Source: Diaporthe sp. PMI_573
Taxonomy: Eukaryota > Ascomycota > Sordariomycetes > Diaporthales > Diaporthaceae
Direction: 5' to 3'
NCBI GenBank assembly: GCA_021399435.1
Contig: JAJTUP010000060.1
Location: forward strand, 124,001 to 188,000
Length of the DNA: 64,000 nt
Under the pieces are notes generated by a model. The model made no database searches, was not told where the DNA came from, and was given only the letters and a program-made list of their open reading frames with translations. A program made the translations under genes and the position numbers. This document shows, in pieces, positions 11,801 to 23,306 of this stretch; position 1 is the stretch's first letter, and every line of letters starts with the position of its first letter.

Positions 11801-12088
11801 CTCGTCGGGGAAGACAATGTGGAAAGTTCGATACAACTCGGCAGCAGCCAGAGCTCTGAAGTGGTTGGAGACAAGAGATAGGCAGATGAGCTCGGGTTGA
11901 TGGCACTGCGGCTGTGGTTCAGCGGGAAGCCCTTGCAGCGGCCAGGCGGAGCTGGCGCATCAAGCATGAGGGAGGGGTCCGCGTTCGGCGCTTACATGAC
12001 TGATGATTTCCTTCTGTATCTCTTGGGGCAGATCTGTGAACTGAAGGCCGGCAGACGGAGCCGCATGGGCGATCGTGTCCGACGCCAT
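8887..12088 (-). CDS. Large F-box-like protein with leucine-rich segments
   Basis: Four exons on the minus strand (12088-11996, 11905-11565, 11495-9416, 9357-8887) join in phase to 994 residues. The N-terminus reads as a degenerate F-box: LPQEIQKEIISHCHQPELI followed by CLSLVSNHFRALAAAELYRT. This is the layout of fungal F-box proteins that recruit targets to SCF ubiquitin ligases through Skp1. A long proline-rich stretch (about 185-235) and an acidic Ser/Glu/Asn-rich linker (about 300-530) follow. C-terminal segments have leucine-rich character (LKTLSVLDIDDLDVV, LVNLRALHIINLRNDDT) with a Lys-rich patch (KEKKGKSAKSKGKEK) near the end. The start at 12088 places the F-box at residues 17-60, and the ATG context is plain. 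The target is unknown. The first intron falls inside the F-box, so single-frame scans miss the motif. Confidence 0.78.
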
Positions 12089-12654
12089 CGTGCGAAGCCG
12101 GGCGAGGTTCGGTCAGAAGAGCGCAGCGAGATCGGGCCTGATACTGCGACGAGGTAATATTCGGTTGTCGGTTGCTGGTCTGGTCTGGCACCTTGGCAGC
12201 AATGCAGTCTGCGCAGGCCGACACGCAACGATGGGGTGACTGCAGATGATGATGATGATGCAATTGCGCTTCAGCGGAAAGCACGCAGAGACAGTCAATG
12301 GTAAGGGATTGCTTTAAAGAAAAGACGTACAAAGAAAAGGAGTGAAGATGCTCGTCGAGTGAATCAAGATGTTGAAAGGGCGAATTCGACGTTGGAGTCA
12401 ATAGAAGTGGCCCACTCACTTTTGGCTGCTTGGATCGGCGGAGCGCTAAGCGGGCTGGCGGGCAGCGGGGACGGGGGCATGGGGGGATTTTGGCGAGCTG
12501 GGGGATTTTGGCGAGCTGGGGCGAGCGCTTCAGGGATTGGGATGACCCAGCCAATCACCCTACAGCCTGCAGGGGTCCGAGGGGTTCGCCAAGTCATATC
12601 TACGCATGGGTAGCTACTGCTCACAATGTGCTCTGGAGAACTTGTCCTTCAGCT
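12089..12654. other. Promoter/leader region of the F-box-like gene with an 18-bp tandem duplication
   Basis: This region lies upstream of the minus-strand gene at 12088. It carries a CCAAT box (plus strand, about 12551) and an exact two-copy tandem repeat of an 18-mer, GGGGATTTTGGCGAGCTG, at 12483-12518. No coding sequence is supported. Confidence 0.5.
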
Positions 12655-12895
12655 GACGATACAACAGGCTCCAATCCTACAGAATAATTCTCCACGGAAT
12701 GTAACTCAGAATGATGGCCATTGTCCCATAGCAGGTTCTACTACAGGGGTTTCTCCCACCAGAGTTTCTCCTTTAGTAGGTAACTTCGCAGCAGGTTCTC
12801 CACAGGAGATTATCACGTATGAGACTCACACAGTAGGCTGTCCCACAGGAGGTTGTTACATGGGGGGTTCTCCTACAGGCGCCTATCATTTGTGA
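12655..12895 (+). repeat. 15-bp-period minisatellite array, copy B (flanks not conserved)
   Basis: About a dozen degenerate units of 14-16 bp, with segments such as CTCCACAGGAGATTA, TCCCACAGGAGGTTG and TTACATGGGGGGTT, run in the same direction as the 40.8 kb copy. The GTTGGGC / GGACACCC / hairpin flank seen in copies A and D is absent, so this looks like a degenerate or truncated member. Confidence 0.65.
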
Positions 12896-13334
12896 CAGGC
12901 CTGGTGCACACAGTACCTGCGCCAGCATAGGGCCCCTGCGCTGCCCATCGTGAGCCTCAACAGCGGAGCCCTGGAATTCTTGAAAAGAAGGACGAGAGGC
13001 GGGCAACTGATTCAATTTAGACCGACGAGCAGGATGTGGCAACTATGGAGGACCGTATACCACAGTAGAAGGTCCGTTTCATCAGTAACCAGCTTTTCAA
13101 TGCCCCGGGGATAGAGCAGTTAGGACGCATCCAAGTCACCCAGTCAAAGATGCCCGGATATAGGGTTGCCCCCTGCTCCCTGCTCCCGGCTCCCTGCACC
13201 CTTGCCCCAACGCCCCATTCTCTCTTGTCGACGAGGCTGCCGAGCCCCGTACCCCAAGACGTCAACATGCGAGCACGCCCTTTCTCCAAATATGCATTGC
13301 ACCCTACAAGGCCGGACGGACTATCCTGGCATCT
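12896..13334. other. Intergenic region downstream of the transglutaminase-like gene
   Basis: No recognisable gene. It contains a short CTCCCTG/CTCCCGG-type imperfect repeat around 13170-13200. Together with copy B it separates the stop of the gene at 13335 from the promoter of the F-box-like gene. Confidence 0.5.
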
Positions 13335-15697
13335 TCAGACCAGATCCCACTGGGCGAATATATCCCAGCCCATCCCGACCCTGCCCTTCTTTGACAAGAA
13401 CTCCGCCTTCGTAACCCCTCTGCCGTCCTGATCGCCGAAAGTCGAGAGAGAAATTAGCTGGATCTTTTGCCCGGGGCTCCCAAGATCCCTAAATGATTAT
13501 ACGTTGGTTTTTGACAGCATAGGTCTCGTCGTGTGGAGAATACGCACCTCGCTGGTATGTCGCACCACCACCAGAAGCCATCGCTCTCGCAAGGAACGAG
13601 ATCATCCTTCCGCCCATCGACACCGTGAATTTTGACCATCAGGAGCCTCGGCTTCCCCTGTCCGTTTCTCTCGCTCGTCCAGTGCTCACAGACCTTTGCG
13701 AACTGGAACCTCACAACCTCACCGCTGTAGACGGGTATCTTCTTGTCCGCCGGCGAGGAGCACCACTCGTTGAGCCCTTCGTCAATGGCGTTCGAGTACC
13801 ATTGAGTGCGTTCACCCGTCGAACCGCCCAGGTAATACTCCTCCCAAGTCGGCGTTCGTCCGTCATCGCGGAAGAAGTGTCGAGGGTTTTCAGGGAAGTG
13901 GGCCATTCTGCATAGTTTGTCAGTCACAGTTGCATTTTCGCGGCACCACGTGTAGGAGACGGCTGCGTGAGAGCAGTGCCTTGGAGACCCGGTTGGAACC
14001 GATAAGCCATTTGGATGTATGGCTGTCCATTTGGTTGTAGAAGAGCCAGGAGGGTGACAGGAGAGAACCACAGGCAAAGAAAATGGGGAACTCTTACCCG
14101 AATTGTTCGTTGCTGTTTGTGAATTGGTGCGGTTTGAATTGCTGGTTATAACTCTGGTCCGAGACATTTCCTGCCCCCCAGCAGGCATCCAGGAGCTTCC
14201 AGTAGCCGTTATCGATCTTGACCGCATTCCAAGCGTGGCCTGAGGCCTTTCGTGGGGGTGGTCGTTCTCCTTCTTTGAGAGGAGAGAAGCCATAACCCTT
14301 GCCATGGCCGCCGACCACGACACATTCCAGCCCTGCCCTCTTGGCGATGGCTTCGTAGACGCGAGCATAGCCTTCGCAGACTGCCTTGCCCGAGAAAATG
14401 GTGTCGTTTTCTGTACGCCTTTGGATACAACCGCCGAAGAAACCTTCGACATCCTGCTCTCTGTTAGTAATGTGTACACAAGGTTCAGAAGACACGTAAC
14501 GGCAGATGGCCCTGTTTAGGTCTTCAGAGCGGCAACCTCGAAGTCTTGTGACCCGTGAGAGATGCAGGAAGGAAGAAAATGGGTAGTGATGAGAGTACGA
14601 ACATATGCTATATTATGATGACACCAGGTGAATATTGCTCGAGCCTTGTCCGTGGGTGAAGGGAAAGGTCCGCACAGCACGCTCGCCAGATAACCCACTG
14701 GGTCCCGACGGTCAACGACTGACGACGGATATTGTGCGGCAACACTATCCGGCCCCGAAAAGTCTCGACAAACGAGACATGAAGCCGTCTGTTGTGCCGC
14801 GCTATTCGCTGTCGCCGCGTCAATCTGGGCCGCACTAGGCCGAGACGCCATGGGGACCGGCGGCGGGGCATCGTTGACAGGGTCCGCTGGAGTGCCTCCC
14901 GACGTGGCCCCGCTGACCTCAGGGATCATCCTGATGAACTTGTCAGGAGGTGGAGGCAGACGACGGGCGGGCTGCGCGGGAGGAGAAGATGGGTCTGCTC
15001 CGTTGAGCCCAGGCGACCTGGCTGGCCTGCTGGGGAGCCGGGGCGGCAGGGACGGTCTCGGAGTGCTCGCCTGGGGCAGGGCGGGCATTGATCGTTTGGG
15101 CAGCAGTGGCGGCTTCACCATCCTTGCTGAGCTTGCCGCCCTGGCATCTTCAGCCTCCCTGGCCATGGCTGCCTCTCTTTCACGTCTCGATGGCGGAAGT
15201 GGGGGCAGATTGGCCTGTTCCAGAGGGGGTGGCAACTTGCGGCCATCATTCTGCCTGTAGCTGGTGGTCTGGTTCAGGGACAGGGCAGAAATACTCGAGG
15301 AGTGAGACTTCACAGACTCATTCGAGTTGCGGCGCGGGCCTAGTGACTGAGTCGAGGGCCTTCTAGGCGGCAGAGCGGGTGATATCTGATCAGATGGCTG
15401 TCGCTGGGGAGCGAGGCCGCGGGTGGGCGAGGACCCATTTTGAGGTTCGGTGTTGCTCCTCTGTGGGAGAGACGGGGGCACCCTTTTCGTGGGTCTTGCT
15501 GGAACGACGGGCGTTGCGTTCTGCTCGGCGCCATTCAAGTTAGGAGAGTTCACCTGACTGGGGGCTCTCGATGGTGGTCTGTTTGGCGGAGGAGGTGGTG
15601 GCCTCTTGGCGGGGGGAGCACTAAAGTTTCGCTGGTTGTTCAGTGCCGCGATCCTCTCGGCCAGGGAATTGAATTGAGGCTCCTCGGTGTCGGCCAT
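13335..15697 (-). CDS. Proline-rich protein with transglutaminase-like domain (Cyk3-like)
   Basis: Four exons (15697-14603, 14453-14098, 13907-13548, 13488-13335) give 654 residues. The first 300 residues are proline-rich with many PxxP-type SH3 ligands. The rest is a transglutaminase/protease-like fold with a complete Cys-His-Asp triad: SGKAVCEGY (Cys about 391), SGHAW (His about 438) and KLLDACW (Asp about 454). Budding- and fission-yeast Cyk3, which act in cytokinesis, carry a related domain that lacks part of the triad, so activity is possible here but not shown. No SH3 domain is visible. The last exon is hidden. Reading through gives an early stop at 13454, whereas splicing 13547-13489 continues in frame (DLGSPGQK ... 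DGRGVT ... GRVGMGW) in the style of the family C-terminus. The first intron has an unusual GTTCGT donor but restores IAY-DVEGFFGG. Confidence 0.8.
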
Positions 15698-16493
15698 AAT
15701 ATCCAGATTATTAAATAGGTACGCTCAAGGGAGTTGTAGTGAGAAGTAACAATGAGATGAGAGAGCAGCAGCAGCAAATACGTGGGGCAAGATCAGATGG
15801 AACGAGCGAGGCCGGTGCTGCAAGTCGGCGGTGCAGGCTATGCTGTGTGATGTCCGCTGCGAGATGAGATGACCTGATCAGCAAAAGCGGGACACTAAGC
15901 CCCAAAGTGACGCCCTAGATGCAGGCGGACGGTGAAAAGAAAGTCAATCACTCTTAGAAGCGACAGCGTGGGCAGACGGTGTAGAGAACAATTTCAATGT
16001 TTGCGTGCTGCAGTCAGCCGCGACGCCCAGGTACCGAGTACACAATACTGCCTGGGCCAGCCAGGTCAATTGAGGGGACCCGGAAGGAACAGGTGCCTGC
16101 ACGGATCATGCCTGTGACAGCACAGCCTACCGGGCGCGACTAATCAGAGCGATCCTTCAGGAGCGGCGCAGCAAAAACATTTGCAGGCAGTAATGACCTC
16201 GTACAGCATCAGTCGGCAACTTGATAGGTATCCTCTGCATCTATGTGGAATGCGGGAGCGTTAAACATGACGCTACTGTGCGATTTCACAGAATTTAATT
16301 ACAGAGCATCACAGCACGGCATCTCCCACACACTTCGATGTACTGTTCGGTTTTCTAGTTGGGGTAGATGTTGATGTAGGCAATCATTCCCCTTGCTAAT
16401 ATTGTACATATAACATCCTACCAGATCTGTTCCCATTCTATATGATGTTACCGACCGCCATGCTCAGTTTGCTGTAGGTCATGCGGAGTATCT
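15698..16493. other. Intergenic region between transglutaminase-like and MFS genes
   Basis: It holds the promoter of the minus-strand transglutaminase-like gene near 15700-15950 and the 3' region of the MFS gene before 16494. It is AT-richer around 16260-16440. No gene is seen. Confidence 0.5.
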
Positions 16494-18603
16494 CTAATTG
16501 TTCGCAGCCCTGCTACTGCCCTGCTGGCTTGTCCTTCTCTCCCCGACCACTGCCAACTCGGTATCTTCCGTCGTTCTTGACGTGTCTGAATCAGCCTTTG
16601 GTGTATCTGCAACAGCGCCCGCTCCAGGCTTCTTGATGCTCCTCCACTCCATGGCGAAGGCGCAAAGTAGTGCCCCAAACGCAAGGCCCATAGCGGCCAA
16701 GAAAATCCTCGTCAGGGAATAGTTGTACGCATCAAGCACAATATTCATATCCTCGGCCGGCACGACATCGGCCAGTTCCGTCGCACCGCTCTCCACGATC
16801 AGGGCCGAGTCAATCCCAGGGACACCTGCCAGCCGTGAGGCGAGCAGGTTGCTGAGAATGGTCTGCCCGACGGTCGTGAAGATGGCACCGCCAAGCTGTT
16901 GAGCGAAGAAGATGCAGGCAATCCCCATCGACACGTCCGCCATGGGCAGGATAGTCTGCACAGCCAGGCTACCCGTCTGCATGCCCATGCCGAGACCGAA
17001 GCCAGACAGGAATTGGTAGCCGACCCAGTGGCTCTGGGGGGCTCCCCGGGTGAGGGTGCTCAGTAGACCTTCGCCAACGGCCATGATGGACGGGCAGAGC
17101 AACATGGAGGGGACGTAGTACCCTATCTTTGCAGTGGCCACTCCGTTGATCAAACTCGATGCCACAAGGGACAGGACCAGTGGCAACGTGTAGATACCCG
17201 AGCTGAGGGCAGTCTCGCGCTGCACGGTTTGGACTAGACTCGGATCAGCAAACCTGTGAATGATCGAGTAACCAGGCGACAGTACTTACACCAGATTGGA
17301 AGGTAATAGACCAACATGAGCATGGAGCCTGCGATGAAGAACGTGAACCACACCGCGAACAGCACGGAACGCTGCTTGATGATCCTTGGTGGGATAGAAG
17401 CGGTATCGGGCATGAGAATTTGTACAGCAGCAAATGCCAGCGCGAGAACGCCACAGAGAACAAAGAGCAGGATGACGCGCCAGCTGGCCCAGGCGTACGT
17501 CGCGCCACCCCATTGGAGTGCGAGAAGCAGGCAGACCACGGATGGGATGAAGAAAAATGTACCCAAGGGGTCGAGCCGTTTTATTTGAACCATGATTGGA
17601 GCTGGCTCCGTCTTCTTCGTTGGCGGGTTCCAAAAGAAGACCATGAAAAGCCTACCACCCTTGTCAGAAAGGCTACCTCGACCGCAACATGGCACATTTG
17701 AACTTACAGCGTGAAACCTCCGATTGGAAGGTTGATATAGAAACACCATCTGTTGAGCAGCTTAGCGTATGTCCACCCGAGTTTTCCAGTCACGATAGAA
17801 CTAACCTCCACGTGAGAGTGCTGGTGAAAGCACCACCAATTAAGGGACCCAACACCGACGAGATGCCAAACACCATTCCAAACATGCTCTGGAACATTGG
17901 GCGCTTAGCAAGGGGGATCATAGGGATCATGATCATCATGGCCCCCGAGAAGATGCCTGCACTTCCAAAGCCGGCTATGGCTCGGCCGAAGATAAAGACG
18001 GGTGAGGTGGGAGCAGCTCCGCATATAGCAGAGCCGACCTCGAAGATAATCACAGAGGTCAAGAAAGTCCTAACGAGCTTCGTTAACGGGCAAGGATAGG
18101 TCGCGGTGTTTCGTCAATACATACCATTTCGTATTATAGAACTTGAAAAGACGGCCAAAGAGGAGTTGCGAGGCCGATGTTGTCAGCATGTAAGCGGAGC
18201 CATACCAGCCAATGTCACCCAAGCTGTGATATTCATCCGTGATTTGAGGGATCGCGGTTGCGACAATGGTCCGGTCGAGGGCGACAAGGAAGACAGCAAG
18301 AAAGTTGGCCAGCAATGTCAACCAGAACCGAAAAGTCTTGGGCTTGTATAACGTGTCCGGGCCCGGGGCCCCTGGAGCGGTTGGGCCACCCGGACCTTCG
18401 GGCACAGGAGGTCCCTGTGAAATGGTCTTGCGAGCCTCATCTGGAGTGGACGAGCCTTCTGCCGGGTCTCCCATCAGATATGGACGATATGGACCGTCTT
18501 GCCCGTGCTTCTCAAGGTCAAGAGCGCTCTCGTTTCCCCAGGGCCTCAAGGAGGAAGCCACCCGGGTATGGCTACTAGCCAACGACGTGGTTGAACGATT
18601 CAT
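16494..18603 (-). CDS. Major facilitator superfamily drug:H+ antiporter, DHA2 (14-TM) type
   Basis: Multi-pass plasma-membrane exporter using the proton gradient. Five exons (18603-18125, 18069-17806, 17749-17708, 17651-17290, 17233-16494) join in phase to 628 residues, including a 42-nt exon. A polar N-terminal tail of about 110 residues precedes the first helix ([19 protein letters not shown]). Motifs include [24 protein letters not shown] (motif A-like) and the antiporter motif [24 protein letters not shown] follows in the second half. This pattern is typical of fungal toxin and drug pumps of the DHA2 class; the substrate is unknown. An upstream in-frame ATG at 18645 would add 14 residues. 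The gene is divergent from the Zn2Cys6 regulator at 20212, which may control it (inference). Confidence 0.9.
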
Positions 18604-20211
18604 TATGTAGACTCCCACCCGCCTGTCCTCTGGTAAGGCATGCAAATAGATTGGCCGGCGTCAGGTAGTCAGTAGAAAAGTAAGAGACAGGTTACACAAT
18701 GGCTTGGGAAGAGGAGGAAGGGAAGAGAATCTATCAAGCAGACTGATAGGTTGGCTGGCAAAAAGCAGCAGCAGCAGAGGACCGAGCAAAACCTGCTGCC
18801 CTAAGACGAAATGAGAGACAATGGTGCATGATATGGGCTGTATCCGGCAGTTGAAGGGGTCAAATACTTTTAAGTAGCCTTTCCCGGCCATCCTACCTCT
18901 GCTTACCTCGCCGCCGTCGCTGACGGGGCCCCATTGCAGAAGCGGGCGAGTCTAGGTGCAGTCAGTGCGTCTCGGGGATTCAGCGACAAGAATGCTGGCA
19001 CAGCAGTGGTCATGGATGGGGGTGACACGATCAAACGGCCGCGACTAGTAGATATTGAAGCTGAGACCGGTGGTCAAGCTCTGGTGCTCATGGAGTTTCC
19101 CCAATGTCGGCTCCGGTGAGGTCGACTAGACCCTGCGAAAACGCCGAAGCTAATCTGACGGACAAAGCTTCGGTCCCGAGGTACGTGAAGTGTATCTGAG
19201 AATAACGGGACGATGCCGGGCGGATGATAGAGTAGTACATGTCGTCACACCAGAGACACTAGCGGCTACAGGTCTCACACCATCTGCAGCGGCTCTCATC
19301 GGTACAACCCCGAGATCCCCGATCATTCGACCAAACAAGCCCAAAGATAGAAGGAGGGGGAAGAGAGAAACGGGCCAATCCTCCTGGCCGCCCGTGCAAC
19401 GGTAGCAGAGCCCTTCCAGTTCCCAGTTCCCAGTTCCCAGTCACCAGTTCCCCGTCTTAGCCCATCCCCAGTGAGACTGAAGACGGTCACCAAGAGCCAG
19501 GCCAAGCCAGACCAGACAGACGGAGAGGCGTTGTCTGAGTGCCTAGCAGCAAAGCGGAGAGCATCTCGGTCGACACGTGCCCGCCCGCCCTCACCAGTTC
19601 AGCCGCCAGCCCCGTCCCATCTCATCTCATGTTCACGTCCATGTCCATGTCTTATGTCAAGGCTCGTCTTTGTGTTCAGATGTAGCTTGAGCTTGTTGCT
19701 TACACGACCACGACGATCGTCGTGAGCTTACTTACCCAGGATAACCTGCCGTCATATTGGTCGATATAGGAACACTGCACTGTGACGGGCACGCCACCAC
19801 GGCATCTGCCTTGATCGGCTACAAAGACGCCGCCTCGTGGCCGGGAAAGAGGCCGAGACAAGACTGACTGCCTGATGCCCCAACGCTAAGCCTGCATTCG
19901 ACTGCTCGCTTAGTCGTCCTCCGTCGACGGACGCTGAGTGCTCTATCGACACCATGAGATAGTCGCCATCCGCGCGCCTACTCGACTCGCCTTGCCATTT
20001 CCCGACCGAAGCGTGCAGGTACAGGCACCTACCTAGCCACACGCGTGCGCTGGTCGGCCGTTGTAAGATATCCTCCCCCTTCTCTGTTCGGCCCTTGGCC
20101 CTTGGCCCTCTGGCTCACCTTTCGGATCCGAGGCTCTGCTTCAGCTGACCGGAAGCTCCAGTCTATCCTCATGCCACCCTATCTGCGCCGTCCAAGACAA
20201 GGAGACGCACA
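18604..20211. other. Shared upstream region of the MFS pump and Zn2Cys6 regulator
   Basis: About 1.6 kb between divergent starts. It contains a tandem run of the heptamer AGTTCCC/CAGTTCC (about 19416-19453). The right half is pyrimidine-rich and likely the leader of the regulator. Only short meaningless frames are present. Binding sites for the adjacent factor could lie here, but I could not single one out. Confidence 0.5.
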
Positions 20212-23048
20212 ATGGCGGGCCCTTCCCCTGACATGCCCTCCTACCCCTTGCCCCAATCCTCCAGCCATGTTGTACCCGAAGCCTCGGTCATGAAATTGAC
20301 CAGAGGCCACTCATGCGTTCTCTGCCAACAACGTAAAGTACGCTGCGATAAGAATAAGCCTTGTGCCAACTGTGTCAAGGCTGGTGTCGACTGCAAGGTC
20401 GTTCCTCCTCAGCCCCCTCGACGGCGTAAGAAGAAGCCACAGGAGAGGGAACTCGTCGACCGCCTCAGGAAGTATGAGACCCTGCTCTCCCAACACGGCG
20501 TCGACTTTGAGCCGATTGGCCAGCATCTCAAATCCTCCGACATAGCCACTGATGAGGTCGACGAGATCGAGCACGGTATCGAGGGCCTAAAGACATCTCC
20601 TTCCTCAACAGGGCAGGATGGCGTCCCTGGCGACAAGTAAGGCCCATACCTCTGTTGGTAAGATCTGTCGTGCTAATCGTAACTCACCAAGGCCACCTTT
20701 CAGGTGGTTCCCATACTACAAAGACGTATGTTCCACATTTCTCACCTCCTGTTCGCGTCCCAGCAAGACTCCCACTTCTCAGATCCCTGTCTCTGAACTA
20801 TGGCCCCCAAAGCTCATTCACACTCCTCTCTGGCACCTCGTCACTTGGTCGTGGCATCATTTAGCTTGTCGTCTGTTTTGACATGTTCCTGTCTCAAGCT
20901 CCTGTGGTGTGAGCCGGCCCCGGACATTGGGGCTTGCTATGTTGTCTTTGCTTGCCTCCTTCTCTTGACAAAACACCAACTAATCTTCTACGCAAGCAGT
21001 TCAGAACACAAGATGCCCAGTTCAGGGATTCTTCAGACGATGGCTCTGATGGTCCAATGATCCATCATGCTTTCGACAAGATGTTTGACGGCCAAGATGG
21101 CTTTCCTTTCGTGATTGGAGGGTCAACTTCATCCGTCACCAACCTACACCCTTCAGGCGTACAGATTTTCCAGCTCTGGCAGATCTATCTGGAGAATGTC
21201 AACCCGTTGCTGAAAATCACGCATACACCTACCATACAAGGCTCGTTGATCGAGGCAGCTGCGAATCCTGCGAAGATCGCGAAGCCGCTCGAGGCCTTGA
21301 TGTTTGCCATCTATTTCATCGCTGTCATATCTATGACTGAGAGCGAAGTGCGGGAGACATTCCAAGATGACAAGAATCGACTCTTGTCCAAATACCACCA
21401 CGGTACCCAGCAGGCCCTTATCAACGCCGGATTCATGCGGAGCCCGGACCTTGTCGTCCTCCAGGCATATGTAATGTATTTGGTATGTGGCCCTTTCTTA
21501 CGTGTACGTCCAAATATGATGGTTTTCCTGGTCTGACGAGATCAGCTTTGCGTCCGCCAATACACGGACCCACGCTCCTTGTTTTGTCTAATAGGTATTG
21601 CCGTCCGCATTGCCCAACGGCTGGGGCTGCACCGAGATGCTGAGCAGTTCCACCTTGTCCCATTCGAAGTCGAGCTGAGGCGGCGGCTTTGGTGGCAGTT
21701 GGTTATTTTCGACAAAAGAATCGCCGAGATCACAGGCTCGACAATAACTGCCTTGTCAGCCAGCAAAGGGGACTGCAAGTGGCCCTTGAATATAAACGAT
21801 ACAGACCTCCACGTCCATGCCAAGGATCGACCTGCGCCGCACATCGGGCCCACGGAGATGTTATTTTGCCTCACGAGATTCGAATTAACAGCTGCTGCAG
21901 ACATTGATGGCGTCCGACCGGCACCGAATCTTGCAGCGACCGGCGGAAAACCGAAGTTCCAGTACAGCGCGTCCCCAAACTCCTCCGATGTCGTAACGAA
22001 CGCCGCCAATCACAACCTACCGGTTGTAGATCTAGACAGCTATGTGGCCTACGCTGAGGACAGGTACCTGAAGCACTGTGATCCAAAGGTTCCTCTACAC
22101 CTCTTCACCTTATTGATGACCCGGCAATCTCTCTCCAAACTCCGCATCATCGACTACTTGTGTCGTGGGCATCTACAACAACACCCAGACCCTACAACCG
22201 TACCAGAGGGCCCCGAGCGCACATTGCGCGAATCCATGTTCGAGGAAGGAGTGCGTGTGCTCGAGTACGATATAATGATTCAGGGGCATGAATCACTCCA
22301 GGGCTTCAAGTGGTTCACGTTCATGCACTTCCCTCTGCCAGCGTATATGTATCTGGTCGGCGAGCTGAGGTACATCACTAATGGCGAGATGTGCGAGCGA
22401 GCGTGGGCGGCCATTCTCGAGGACCATGAGAAGAGAGGAATGGTCAATAACCTGAGGAGCCCGATGCACACAGCCATGGGTGGCATCATGCTCAAGGCAT
22501 GGGATGCATACGAATCAGCCAAGAAGCAGATGGGAAAGCCCCTATCACCACAACCGAAGCTCATTGGGATCCTCAGAGACCGGGTGAGATCTATGAACAC
22601 GAGCAGCAAAGATGCCTCGTCATCATCACAGCATTCAGGGCCAGACTCGAGCAGGGCCAGTGTCACTACATCAGGCGGCCAGGGTAACTACGGTACCCAG
22701 CAGCAGCAGCAGCAACAACAACAACAACATCAACATCAGCATCAACATCATCAACCACAACAATCACAACAGCAGCAGCAGCAGCAGCACCCAGATATGA
22801 ATATGCACAGCGCGGGGAGTTCGCCGCCCATTGTGTCTGCACCTGCCGCCGGTGGGATGGAGTCCATGGGCGGTGCGATGTTTGCCGGCGGCGGCTTTGA
22901 GGGGATCAATCCGCACATGTTCAGCTCTGGGGTCATGTCCGGTGATATGGATTTTGGCGCCATGGATTGGAACTCGGTCTCCACATGGGGAGGTGCCTTT
23001 GCTACAGGATACGACCCGTTCTCCCAACCTGGGATGTCTGCACCATAG
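20212..23048 (+). CDS. Zn2Cys6 transcription factor with fungal-specific regulatory domain
   Basis: Nuclear DNA-binding regulator. Exons 20212-20636, 20704-20725, 21000-21482 and 21546-23048 give 810 residues. The binuclear zinc cluster is at residues 35-62 (CVLCQQRKVRCDKNKPCANC followed by VKAGVDC), with a basic RRRKKK linker and a short coiled-coil-like ELVDRLRKYETLL segment. The middle homology region follows (SDGPMIHHAFDKMFDGQDGF, the VNPLLKITHTPTI segment and YTDPRSLFCLIGIAVRIAQR). A Gln/His-rich tract (nt 22699-22790) and a Gly/Met-rich C-terminus probably form an activation region. The 22-nt second exon encodes only WFPYYKD and restores a family-like junction; it was chosen on phase and on the resemblance of the joined segment to related factors, so it is the least certain part. 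It is divergent from an MFS pump. Confidence 0.88.
22699..22790 (+). repeat. CAG/CAA/CAT trinucleotide tract coding Gln/His
   Basis: An interrupted CAN microsatellite inside the Zn2Cys6 gene encodes a run of glutamines, alternating Gln-His, then more glutamines. Such tracts commonly vary in length between strains and often sit in activation domains. Confidence 0.85.
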
Positions 23049-23306
23049 ACTAGGGTCATGCTCTAGAAGGAACCAATGGGCTGGCGGGTATTCAGCACGG
23101 CTTGAAGTGGGTATCACGTTGTAATTGACAACAATGATCTTGACGAACTTGCAATTTGAAATACCCTGCTATCTTGTCCATAGTTATACAGACGCTATTG
23201 ACAGCATAATACTCTTCAATGAGATAATGCCACATAAGTGAAATCTGAGACTACAGTAATTACTCGTTTGATCCTAGCATTGCCATCCTGAACTGCCGCA
23301 AAGAAC

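Noticed and set aside
12626..12895. Small frame with periodic GVSP/GCPT motifs
   Set aside because: Same cause: a 15-bp minisatellite read in a fortuitously open frame.
13454..13547. C-terminus of the transglutaminase-like protein read through to 13454
   Set aside because: The tail (CVFSTRRDLCCQK and onward) is unlike the family, whereas splicing a 59-nt intron restores a sensible C-terminus.
2517..23048. Secondary-metabolite gene cluster including the P450, MFS pump and Zn2Cys6 factor
   Set aside because: No polyketide synthase, NRPS, terpene cyclase or other core enzyme is present, and the genes are separated by unrelated F-box, JmjC and transglutaminase-like genes.
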